Shown: one piece after another, positions 55,000 to 63,456 of the stretch
Layout: each line of letters starts with the position of its first letter
Position numbering within the stretch: the stretch's first letter is position 1
Origin: Sulfobacillus acidophilus
GTDB lineage: Bacteria; Bacillota; Sulfobacillia; Sulfobacillales; Sulfobacillaceae
Assembly (NCBI GenBank): GCA_003023745.1
Contig: PXYV01000005.1
Coordinates: 1-64,000 of the forward strand
DNA length: 64,000 nucleotides
Reading direction: 5' to 3'
Position numbers and translations under genes: made by a program
Notes under the pieces: generated by a model
What the model saw: only the letters and a program-made list of their open reading frames with translations
Databases searched by the model: none
Told to the model about the DNA's origin: nothing

Positions 55000-56850
55000 T
55001 TAGGGTGTTGGGGATTTGGTCGTATCATCCGTCGGCTCAGTTAAATGCATGGGTACCGTGCCAATCATCACGTCGGTCCGGTGTCGCAGCGCCGCCCCGA
55101 TCGCTTGGCCCATACGGTTATGTAACAGTTCTTGACCCCAGGTATCGGGAACAATCTCTGGAATGAGAACCAACACCCGTTGTTTGGAGCGACGGTCGAC
55201 GGTCTGGATGAAACGCAAGAGCGGGCGGACCACCGAGTGGTACTGGGATTTCAATTCGACCAAGCGCACCGGTGGGTTCCACTGCGCCCAGGAGGAGCGA
55301 AATGTGGCCATCTCTTGGTCAGAGTCGTCACCTTCGAACACCACGACCACTGCCAGCACCTGGTCGCTCAGAGAGAGCGCGTGGTCGAGGGCCCGACGCG
55401 TGAGCTCCGTGAGGTTGGGGGTAATGGGCACGACCACAATCGGACGCGGACGCGGCGTTAACGCGGCAGGGATTTGTCCAATTTTGAGATCCACCCCCAC
55501 CCGCTTATAGTAGCGATGAACCTGCAAGAATCCGATAATCAGGATGGGGACGGCGAGCACGACGACCCACGCACCTTCGGTAAATTTGGTCGTCACAAAC
55601 AAAATGGTCGAAATTCCGGTCGCGATGGCACCGGCCGAATTGAGTACGGCGCGGACTTTCCACCCCGGTGGCCGAACTTTTCGCCAGTGAAAGACCATGC
55701 CGGCCTGCGACAGCGTGAATCCCGTGAACACGCCAATGGCATACATGGGGATTAACGCCTGGGTGTTCCCATTGACCGCAACCAATAACGCGGCAGCGGC
55801 AATAGCTAAAAAAAAGATGCCACGTTCAAAAACTAAGCGATCACCCCGGACCGCAAACGAGCGGGGCGCATAACCGTCGTGCGCCAACAAGCTGAACAAT
55901 ACAGGTAACCCGCCAAAGGAGGTGTTGGCGGCCAGTCCCAAAACCACCATGATCGTTAGGGAGACAAAGTAATAAGCCCAATTGCGGCCTACAGCATCGG
56001 TCATGACCCGACTTAAGAGAGATTGGGAATTGGTCGGGAGCGCGCCGAAGCGAACGGTCAGCAACGCAATACCCAGTAACATGCATGCTAGAATCGCCCC
56101 TAAGAGCCACTCGGTGCGCTTGGCGCGAAGTTGCCGCGGTTGCCGAAAGAGCGGGACCCCGTTTGCGATGGCTTCAACTCCGGTGAGTGCTGTTAGTCCT
56201 GCGGCAAAGGCCTTCATTAAGAAAAAGATGCTGACATGCGGTGCAGCAGCGGCCGCAATGGGCGATGGTTTGGTTACGGCGGGGTGGACTAATCCCACCA
56301 GCAACACCGCTAACAGACCGACAATAAACAAAAATGTAGGCAGCAGGAAAGCCCTGGCGCTTTCGCCGACACCGCGCAAATTGAGAAAGGTGATAATGGC
56401 CAGAAGGAGTAGACACAGTGGCAATGTGGCGCCGAGCAGGCTAGGGAAAGCCGATGTCAGCGCTTGGATTCCGGCCGAGATGGAGATGGCCACGGTGAGT
56501 GTGTAGTCGACGGTGAGAGCTGCTCCGGCTAAAAGGCTGGCCCGTGCCCCTAGATTTTCCTTCGAAACGGCATAAGCTCCGCCACCGCGCGGGTAAGCAT
56601 CGATGACCTGGCTGTATGACAGCACAAGAATCGCCAAGAGACCGGTAATGGCCAGAGAAATTGGCAAAAGATAGCGAAGGCCGACTGCGCCTACGGCAAT
56701 GAGCACCAGCACAATAGCCTCAGGACCGTATGCAACGGATGTCAATGCATCCAAAGAAAGGGCCGCTAATCCTTCTGAGGTCCCGATTTCCTCAGTCTCT
56801 GCATCTTTAGATCGTAGTGGTCGGCCGACCAAAAGGCGCCATATGTCCAT
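55000..56850 (-). CDS. kimA: KimA-like potassium importer (APC superfamily)
   Basis: APC-superfamily transporter similar to Bacillus KimA (YdaO), a high-affinity proton-coupled potassium importer inhibited by c-di-AMP. The start region MDIWRLLVGRPL, then LSLDALTSVAYGPEAIVLVL and AYPRGGGAYAVSKENLGA match that family. About 12 TM helices are followed by a cytoplasmic domain of roughly 150 residues where c-di-AMP would bind. 616 aa from ATG 56850; no good Shine-Dalgarno is seen. No ydaO-type riboswitch is upstream. cdaA is in the same window. Confidence 0.8.
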   Translation of the reverse strand: MDIWRLLVGRPLRSKDAETEEIGTSEGLAALSLDALTSVAYGPEAIVLVLIAVGAVGLRYLLPISLAITGLLAILVLSYSQVIDAYPRGGGAYAVSKENLGARASLLAGAALTVDYTLTVAISISAGIQALTSAFPSLLGATLPLCLLLLAIITFLNLRGVGESARAFLLPTFLFIVGLLAVLLVGLVHPAVTKPSPIAAAAAPHVSIFFLMKAFAAGLTALTGVEAIANGVPLFRQPRQLRAKRTEWLLGAILACMLLGIALLTVRFGALPTNSQSLLSRVMTDAVGRNWAYYFVSLTIMVVLGLAANTSFGGLPVLFSLLAHDGYAPRSFAVRGDRLVFERGIFFLAIAAAALLVAVNGNTQALIPMYAIGVFTGFTLSQAGMVFHWRKVRPPGWKVRAVLNSAGAIATGISTILFVTTKFTEGAWVVVLAVPILIIGFLQVHRYYKRVGVDLKIGQIPAALTPRPRPIVVVPITPNLTELTRRALDHALSLSDQVLAVVVVFEGDDSDQEMATFRSSWAQWNPPVRLVELKSQYHSVVRPLLRFIQTVDRRSKQRVLVLIPEIVPDTWGQELLHNRMGQAIGAALRHRTDVMIGTVPMHLTEPTDDTTKSPTP

Positions 56851-56871
56851 AGCCAAAGTGTACCACAGCCA

Positions 56872-56905
56872 ACATCCCCAGGGGCGTCACGCATGTTGGG
56901 GATGT
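56872..56905. promoter_or_regulatory. 9-bp inverted repeat upstream of the KimA-like gene
   Basis: ACATCCCCA (56872-56880) and TGGGGATGT (56897-56905) form a perfect inverted repeat with a 16-base loop. They lie just upstream of a possible extended -10 (TGGTACACT on the minus strand, about 56859-56867) that ends very close to the start codon. It could be a repressor operator, and the mRNA may be almost leaderless. Confidence 0.45.
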
Positions 56906-57054
56906 CACGGCGAACCAATTCAACGACCCTAATCGGACAAGACCAGACAAAGTGAGGGTGGACACCAGGCCACCCGTTTTCCGCAGATCAACTTGAAAGC
57001 GCGATACGCGTAGCGTGATAGTTAATAATTGGCACATGCGTCGTGAAGCGGCCT

Positions 57055-57279
57055 TTAATGTAGTGTTTGAATCGTATTAATGACCACCACGCCCACCATG
57101 AAGAGGACATAGATTCGAAGCCCCCAAATCAGGCTTTTGAGTCCAGGCCCCATTTTCAGTAAGTCCAATTGCTCGACGGCGTGCAGTGACGAGCGATACT
57201 CGTTCAAAGCTTCGGCCACCAGCATGATATCGTCGTCTGAACGATTTTCGGACGCATTGTCAAAGGTCATTTCTGCCAT
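57055..57279 (-). CDS. Small single-TM membrane protein, unknown
   Basis: A 74-aa protein with an acidic soluble N-terminus (ENRSDDDIMLVAEALNEY) and one C-terminal TM helix (IYVLFMVGVVVINTI). ATG 57279 has AAAGGAG 8 bases upstream, so I use it and not the track start at 57312. It lies 42 bases after the NRAMP-like gene and may be its small partner. Not a recognised family. Confidence 0.65.
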   Translation of the reverse strand: MAEMTFDNASENRSDDDIMLVAEALNEYRSSLHAVEQLDLLKMGPGLKSLIWGLRIYVLFMVGVVVINTIQTLH

Positions 57280-57321
57280 GAATCCTACTCCTTTTCTTGA
57301 ACGGTCGAACATGGTGCGTGA

Positions 57322-58641
57322 TCACTTCAGTCCCGGAATAATGACCGTAAGCGCGTAGACGATGCCAGCTACAGACACAAAGACCCCGACCCCGACGCCA
57401 AGAATGTTTAACCACCACGTGTTGCGGTGCACTCCCATGATGGTCCGGTCATTCGCCAAAATGAGAAGGAAGCCAATGGCTGGAGGCATCGTCAGTACCG
57501 CGATGACATTGACTAAGATAACTACCAGCTCCAAAGGAAAGCCAGGCAGCAACACCACGGCACCGCTGACGGCGGCGACTGCCAGCAAAATGACATAAAA
57601 CCCTTTCGCCTGGCGAAACGAGCGATTAAGACTGTGCGCCACTTTCGTGACCTCGCCAAACGCGTAAGCCGAGGATGTTGAGATGGTAATGGCTGCTACC
57701 AACCCCGCTTCCAGAATGCCTAAGGCAAAGAGCGTGGCGCCAAAACGGCCCGCGTAAGGAATTAACGCTTGCGCAAATCGCGCGGCTCCATATTGGCTTG
57801 CATTCATGTGGTGAAGAAAGAGTGGGGCGGTGGCGATAATCGCGGCGCAGGCGGCGATTGTCGCCAAGAACGCTCCAATCGCAGTGTCGAGGCGCCCGTG
57901 TTGGATGTCCTTGACCGAAAGGCCTTTGTCAGAGACGGCACCTTGTTGGAAAAATAGCATCCAAGGGGTAATGGTGGCTCCAATATCGGCCAACAGAATA
58001 ATGAGCGTATTGTCATTCATGCCGCCCGGCAAGGGTCCCCAGGTCACGAAGGCACGCCCGACTTGCGCCCAGTCGGGGTGCACTAATATCGCCACGGGAA
58101 TGAAGACCAGGTTGAATAACGCAAACGCTAGGGTCATGCGCTCCCAACGCCAATAGCGCTTGGACAATACTGCGGCAGCAATGATGAGTAATGCACCCGC
58201 CACGGCGACGACTGGAGGGATGCCAAAGAATCCGGCACCTGCCACGATGCCGATAAATTCTGTGACGAGCGTCATCACATTGGTTGCTAATAGGTCAATC
58301 ATCGCGAAATTACCCCAAAATCGGCCGAAGCGTCGATAGATCAGGTCGGCGTGGCCAGTTTTGGAGACTGCGCCCAGGCGTACAGTGATTTCCTGCGCGA
58401 CGAATGCAAGTACGAACGTGAAGACCACAAACGGCAGGAAGAAACCAACGCCAAACTGTGATCCGGTGGCAGAATACGACAGCATTGACGGGGCATCGTT
58501 TTCTCCTAGCATGACGAGTAACCCAGGGCCAATCAACAGCCAGAACAGCCGCCATCGACGATGTTGGTAGTGCGCGTTGAGAACCTGCACGCGATCGCGC
58601 GTGCGCTGTTTTTCTTCTTCATTTATGGGCCTAGTAATCAT
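57322..58641 (-). CDS. NRAMP-related divalent metal transporter
   Basis: A 439-aa transporter of the NRAMP superfamily with about 11 TM helices. Canonical Nramp proteins have DPGN in TM1 and MPH in TM6. Here TM1 reads GPGLLVMLGENDAPSMLSYS and TM6 reads TPWMLFFQQGAVSDKG, so both metal-site motifs are replaced. This pattern is seen in NRAMP-related families, some of which carry magnesium (NRMT). Substrate is therefore uncertain: Mn, Mg or another cation. The small TM gene at 57055 may be co-transcribed. Confidence 0.8.
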   Translation of the reverse strand: MITRPINEEEKQRTRDRVQVLNAHYQHRRWRLFWLLIGPGLLVMLGENDAPSMLSYSATGSQFGVGFFLPFVVFTFVLAFVAQEITVRLGAVSKTGHADLIYRRFGRFWGNFAMIDLLATNVMTLVTEFIGIVAGAGFFGIPPVVAVAGALLIIAAAVLSKRYWRWERMTLAFALFNLVFIPVAILVHPDWAQVGRAFVTWGPLPGGMNDNTLIILLADIGATITPWMLFFQQGAVSDKGLSVKDIQHGRLDTAIGAFLATIAACAAIIATAPLFLHHMNASQYGAARFAQALIPYAGRFGATLFALGILEAGLVAAITISTSSAYAFGEVTKVAHSLNRSFRQAKGFYVILLAVAAVSGAVVLLPGFPLELVVILVNVIAVLTMPPAIGFLLILANDRTIMGVHRNTWWLNILGVGVGVFVSVAGIVYALTVIIPGLK

Positions 58642-59145
58642 GCGTTAACCCCCTGAGGATGTGAGCCTCGACTTCGTTTGTTAACCAAGGGCAATAACAC
58701 CATATAAAGCGTGATCGCGTTGGGTGAATTGTCCCGAGAAAAATGTGAATAAGCATGAGCCAATCCACCACTTCCTTGGATACGAGGCGGTCGGCTGGGT
58801 GACTCGCGGTGGCCGCAGCGGTTTCGAGCTGACCGAAGGCACCTTCTTCTCACTCCATCAACATTCTTATGCGGGTTGTCCGACCTGTCACAGGGCCGTC
58901 GTCTTTGCAAGATCCGTCCGGTATCGAATCGAAAATTCTTCCAAGTTGTCGTAACTTTGGCAGTTACGGAGGATTTTTGGGGATCGTGGGGCCATGTGCG
59001 GTAGACCATAGGCCACTGGGCCTTACCGAATCTGACAAAATACGCTTAATCTCGCTAACATGAGGGATGCGTCTTCCAGTCAACGGTCCATCCCTGACGT
59101 TGAATCCGAGGATTTTTAATATAAAGAGATTGTGTGGTGGTTTGA
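58642..59145. other. Gap between NRAMP-like and GH18 genes
   Basis: About 500 bases with divergent promoters expected. The minus-strand ORF 58638-59009 and short plus-strand ORFs show no family features. A usable promoter for the GH18 gene lies at the right end. Confidence 0.5.
59094..59122 (+). promoter_or_regulatory. Promoter of the GH18 gene
   Basis: CTGACG (59094-59099) and TAATAT (59117-59122) are spaced 17 bases apart, 24 bases before the TTG start. A moderate housekeeping-type match. Confidence 0.4.
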
Positions 59146-60366
59146 TTGCTCCGTGCTAATCGATGGTTTGTGCTAACCGTGGTGCCCGGTCTGGCGTTGG
59201 GCATCGGCTGGTTTAGGCAGACAGCGGTGGTACAGGCCGGATTTATTCCTACATACCGGGCTTCAGCGCTCATTTCACGAGACAATGGGCCGATGACATC
59301 AATCAGGAGCGACTCAGTGTCGCGCATAATCGTTAAGGCGGCGATACCAACGGACACGGCTGTCAGATCCACTGAAATCACGGTTCACGCTCGGTCCACC
59401 AAACATCCGGCGAACGCTGCGAAAAAATCTCAACGGCAGATTAAGAAAGCCGATAAGGCCACGCCTATGGTGTTAGGCTACTATGTCCCGGGAGTCGCGG
59501 CGTTGGCTGATCTCAGGGCTCATGCCCAACAAATCACAGCCATTGCTCCGTTTTGGTATTCCTTGCGCGTCAACGGCACCCTGCATGACCTGGGTTCGAG
59601 TGTGAGTCTAACCCGTTGGTGCGTCGCCCACCACATTGCGGTCTACCCTATGGTGATTAACGGTTACGGGAACACGAATGCGCTGCAAAATCCCACATAC
59701 TACACGCGTGACTTGGCGTTTCTCGTAAAATTGGCACGTACTTCCGGATATGCAGGACTCAATCTTGATTTTGAGTCGTTGAACAATGACGATGAAGGGC
59801 TTTTGGATCGCTTTGTGGCGGCTCTGGCGCATGAACTGCATCGGGAAGGCAAGAAACTGATTGTGTCGGTGGGGCCTAGAACCAGCAACAGTAACGGCTA
59901 CCACGTTTATAATTACCAGAGTTTGGGGGCATCGGCCAACTATGTGGATTTGATGCTTTACGACGAGCACGACAATACCAGCGCGCCCGGACCGGTTGCT
60001 GGATTAAATTGGGCGGACGCGATTGTGCAATATGCTCGGGCTACCATTCCGGATTCTAAAATACTTGTAGGGCTTGCGGGGTATGGATACAATTGGGCTT
60101 CTACCGGATCCACCACGGTGACGGACGCCCAAGCCCTCAATCTGGTTGACCGCTACGGCTACGACTGGGACGGGGGATCGGTGCAGGAACCGGAAGTGAC
60201 GTATAGCGTCGATGGAGTGCGACACGTGGTTTGGTTTGAAGATAGCTATAGCGAAGCGTTCAAGGTCCGCTGGGTGAGACAATATGGGCTCGGCGGCGTG
60301 GCCTTATGGGCTCTGGGCCAGGAAAATCAAGGTGTCTGGGCTATGTTGCACACGATGTTGCCCTAG
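59146..60366 (+). CDS. Secreted glycoside hydrolase family 18 protein
   Basis: A 406-aa exported protein with a signal segment (WFVLTVVPGLALGIGW), a low-complexity linker to about residue 105, and a GH18 barrel similar to YaaH/SleL spore-cortex enzymes and other chitinase-like proteins. The catalytic region reads GYAGLNLDFESL: the acid glutamate and its neighbouring aspartate are kept, but the first aspartate of the DGxxxDxE motif is alanine. Starts at TTG 59146. It may act on peptidoglycan in spores, given the ger operon nearby. Confidence 0.8.
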   Translation: MLRANRWFVLTVVPGLALGIGWFRQTAVVQAGFIPTYRASALISRDNGPMTSIRSDSVSRIIVKAAIPTDTAVRSTEITVHARSTKHPANAAKKSQRQIKKADKATPMVLGYYVPGVAALADLRAHAQQITAIAPFWYSLRVNGTLHDLGSSVSLTRWCVAHHIAVYPMVINGYGNTNALQNPTYYTRDLAFLVKLARTSGYAGLNLDFESLNNDDEGLLDRFVAALAHELHREGKKLIVSVGPRTSNSNGYHVYNYQSLGASANYVDLMLYDEHDNTSAPGPVAGLNWADAIVQYARATIPDSKILVGLAGYGYNWASTGSTTVTDAQALNLVDRYGYDWDGGSVQEPEVTYSVDGVRHVVWFEDSYSEAFKVRWVRQYGLGGVALWALGQENQGVWAMLHTMLP

Positions 60367-60825
60367 TTCGGTGCGGTGTAGGTGATTCAGGCTGACCGCG
60401 AGTAAGCCGCCATCGTGATCTCTCATTTGCAGTTGAGACAACGCGACTGGCTGGGCCGAATTGGAGCCAAGCATTCGGGGAAGTGCGGGACTGTACTGAG
60501 ATGAAAACCGACTAGACGGAAACTCCGCCACACGCACAGTATTGGCTGGTGGAGGTGGTGTAACGAATGGAGGACGGTGTCTGTCGCCCCATTGAGACTG
60601 GAAAGTCCACACCCTTGAAACCGCCGTGTGAATAGCGCTGGAGCGTCCGTGTCAGCACCAACTCCGATGTGATTGGCTCACCTAGGTTAGTGCTTTTGGC
60701 GTGCTACGGGTCCCATTGCCGTGAGCGACAGGGGTCTTTTGCGCGCCATAAATGGCCAGTCATCGTGATTTGGTTTGTTCGGGTCCATCCTGGTATCGTT
60801 CACGTCCGGCCGCGATCCCTATGGG
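60367..60825. other. Gap without a convincing gene
   Basis: About 459 bases between the convergent GH18 and HyfB-like genes. The ORF 60304-60612 (minus) overlaps the GH18 gene and has no motif. No clear terminator hairpin with a T-run was found. Confidence 0.45.
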
Positions 60826-62874
60826 CTAGTGGATGGCTCCGATGATCATGCCGATTAGCGCGAAGATCCACACATAGGCCACGTATTGCGTCACACGTCC
60901 CGATTGGATGCGTTGGATGTTTCGACCCAGCCAGGTGCCCATCTGCATCATTGGTCGGTACAGCTGTTCTTCCAGTCGATTGATAACCGTATGGCGGTAG
61001 AAGTGGGCTTGTTGGCGTTGGGTTCGCTCGCGCGACAATCCGTAAAACCGGCTAAAGGCCAGGCGAATGGGATGCGTAAATCCTTCTGCGGACCAGGTGG
61101 TTTGGGGAGAAAATGGGGTGGCGCCCCCATTCCAGGGAGCGACCCGACGAAGTGGTTTTCGTCGAACGAAGTGGCGGATCAGACCGACCACGACACTTAA
61201 GAAGAGCGCCATAAAGAGCAAGACATAGGGGTCGCCCACGTTAAAGCTTTGTGGGAAGAACACGGTGCCTTGGGCGCCGGGGGCCGGGATCAGATTGGCA
61301 CCGATGGGTATTAAAGGCAAAGCCGTCTGTGGGTGAATAAAACTCGGTGCCACCACGGGACTGTTGGACGTCAAAAACGAATGCAATGAGCGATTAAGCC
61401 AAGGCAAAAACCAGGGAACGCCGGGTCCTGGCACCAACATCAGCAACAACGGCAGCGCTAAGGCCCAGACCCACTCTCGAGCCGGGGGGGCGATGTCTTT
61501 GGCCGAGCTTCGATGAATGCCTAAGAATATAAATCCAAACCAGCGTAAATATGCGGCAAGGCCGATGGCCACTGTAAGCGCGATGAAGCCGGCCGTGATC
61601 ATCAAGGCGAGGTGCACTAAAGCCACGCTGGTGGACGTCGAGATGGGCTTTAAAATGCTCTCCAACAAGAGCCATTCGCCGACAAATCCTCCCAGTGGCG
61701 GAAAAGCGCCGAGCGCCAGGATACCGAGGAGAGATAATAGAGCCGTCGCGCTTGATGTGTGAATGAGTCCGCCCAACCGGTCTAAGGTATGGCCCCACTG
61801 TCCGGTGTAGTCGCTGGCGGCAAAGAGCACAAACTTGGCGCCCGCATGCATGACCAAGAGGACAATGGCGCTATCTAGTGCTAAACTGGACCCCACGTTG
61901 TGGGGGGCAACCAAAGAGAGAATACGCCACAGAGCCAACGCGGCAAAGACTAGGCCAAGAATTTCCAGCGTCGAATAGGCGAGCACCCGTTTGACATGCC
62001 GGGACACCACGCTGTACAAGGCACCGCTTAACGCGCCCAGCACGCCCAGCACCAACATAACAATCGCCCAAGACAGACCGCTTCCGGCAATCTCGGTCAT
62101 CGCCAGAACCCCGCTGACAGCCAAGGCGGTCAAAAGGCCGGAAAATATGCCAGCCACCACGCCGGGGGCCTCGGGCTCTGCCATCGGCATCCAGATCATG
62201 ACCGGGAACAATCCGGCCTTTACGCCAAAGGCCACCAATGCCATCAACATGATGATGTTCGTGACTGCTGGTGAATGCGTCGGCGCTAGGCGGGCCAACC
62301 GGATCAGCGAGTCCGACAAAAACTGCGTGTGGGTAGGCATGAGCCACGCTAACGCGATCAAGAGCAACATTCCACCAAATTCCGACAACGCCAAGAGCGC
62401 CCACCCGGCATTCCAAACCGGGCGTGAACGCCGGGTGGTCACCAAGCCCAAGTAGGTGACCGCCGAAATGAATTCCCAGGTTAAAAGCAGCATAAGCCCG
62501 TCGCCGCTCCAGACATAGACGCCAACCCCCGCCATTAAGGGCAACAGGGCATAGAAGACACGATGGCTGTCGGTCCGTCGCATTGTCAGCAGCGTTGCGG
62601 ACAAAAACAAGATTCCCGCGACAATCGCCCATAAGCCAGCGAGCGGCAAAGGCGCCATGACCAGAGTCGGCCAGGGGTGGGGCAGCGCCATTCGGCTGGC
62701 GTGAGCGGGAGAGAGGCTAAAGGACATGACAACCAGCGCAACCGACCCAACCGTCATGACAAAACTGAGCCAATGGCGAGTCCAGCGCGGCTTGAGCGTT
62801 GTCAGCAAGGCTGCTCCGGCCAGCGAGATGAGAGAAAACCCGATCCAACCCATCACCCAAAGTGAGCCGTTCAT
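60826..62874 (-). CDS. HyfB/HycC-like antiporter subunit of a membrane-bound complex
   Basis: A 682-aa NuoL/M-family membrane subunit of the HyfB/HycC type (about 16 TM helices). The pump signature is LFPVMIWMPMAEPEAPGVVAGIFSG, and the C-terminal cytoplasmic segment (VAPWNGGATPFSPQTTWSAEGF) is typical of hydrogenase-4 component B. ATG 62874 follows GGGGGG and overlaps the upstream subunit gene (ATGA); the track's extra basic leader is not used. Last gene of the complex in this window. Confidence 0.88.
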   Translation of the reverse strand: MNGSLWVMGWIGFSLISLAGAALLTTLKPRWTRHWLSFVMTVGSVALVVMSFSLSPAHASRMALPHPWPTLVMAPLPLAGLWAIVAGILFLSATLLTMRRTDSHRVFYALLPLMAGVGVYVWSGDGLMLLLTWEFISAVTYLGLVTTRRSRPVWNAGWALLALSEFGGMLLLIALAWLMPTHTQFLSDSLIRLARLAPTHSPAVTNIIMLMALVAFGVKAGLFPVMIWMPMAEPEAPGVVAGIFSGLLTALAVSGVLAMTEIAGSGLSWAIVMLVLGVLGALSGALYSVVSRHVKRVLAYSTLEILGLVFAALALWRILSLVAPHNVGSSLALDSAIVLLVMHAGAKFVLFAASDYTGQWGHTLDRLGGLIHTSSATALLSLLGILALGAFPPLGGFVGEWLLLESILKPISTSTSVALVHLALMITAGFIALTVAIGLAAYLRWFGFIFLGIHRSSAKDIAPPAREWVWALALPLLLMLVPGPGVPWFLPWLNRSLHSFLTSNSPVVAPSFIHPQTALPLIPIGANLIPAPGAQGTVFFPQSFNVGDPYVLLFMALFLSVVVGLIRHFVRRKPLRRVAPWNGGATPFSPQTTWSAEGFTHPIRLAFSRFYGLSRERTQRQQAHFYRHTVINRLEEQLYRPMMQMGTWLGRNIQRIQSGRVTQYVAYVWIFALIGMIIGAIH

Positions 62875-63437
62875 GCCCGCACCCCCCTTGGGGCCAAGGA
62901 TGCTGGATCCGCTCCGTCGACTGCCGCCAAAAGGCCGCGCAGCAGGTCTCCGGGTGTGGGTGGACAGCCGTGAATGCGAACGGTCACGGGGACTATGTCG
63001 TCGAGACGACCGAGAACGTCGGGCGCGCCTTGGAAGACCCATCCGTCAATGGCACATGCACCAACAGCCACCACGCGCTTAGGGGCCGTCATTTGATCAT
63101 ACACAGTGCGAATGACCGGTGCCAGCGCCCGCGTAATCACGCCGGTAACGACTAACACGTCCGCATGTTTGGGCGATGGGACAAAACTAAATCCGTACCG
63201 GCTCAAGTCATAATCAGGGCTCGATAAAAGACTCAATTCCGATTCGCAGCCGTTGCACGAGCCTCCATCGACCTGCCGAAGCGCCACCGACCGCTTGAAA
63301 AAGGGCTGCTCCAATGGCGCGTCAACAACAATTGCGCCACTGCGTGACATGTGTTGAACCGTGTCGTCTAAAGCGGTCGGATAGCCTGTGGTTTTAGGCC
63401 GGTGGACGACATTTTTAACCCAATGCCAATAGTACAA
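62871..63437 (-). CDS. NuoB/HycG-like small (iron-sulfur) subunit
   Basis: A 188-aa small subunit of the group-4 hydrogenase/complex I family. The 4Fe-4S ligands are in DGGSCNGCESE, VGACAIDG and HGCPPTPG. It starts at TTG 63437 with AGGAGG 8 bases upstream. It would pass electrons between the large subunit and the membrane module. The N-terminus is longer than in NuoB. Confidence 0.88.
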   Translation of the reverse strand: MYYWHWVKNVVHRPKTTGYPTALDDTVQHMSRSGAIVVDAPLEQPFFKRSVALRQVDGGSCNGCESELSLLSSPDYDLSRYGFSFVPSPKHADVLVVTGVITRALAPVIRTVYDQMTAPKRVVAVGACAIDGWVFQGAPDVLGRLDDIVPVTVRIHGCPPTPGDLLRGLLAAVDGADPASLAPRGVRA

Positions 63438-63456
63438 CGTTGATACCTCCTAAAAA

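Noticed and set aside
56857-57054. ydaO-type c-di-AMP riboswitch before the KimA-like gene
   Set aside because: I looked for the conserved purine-rich segments of this riboswitch and did not see them; only the short inverted repeat is present.
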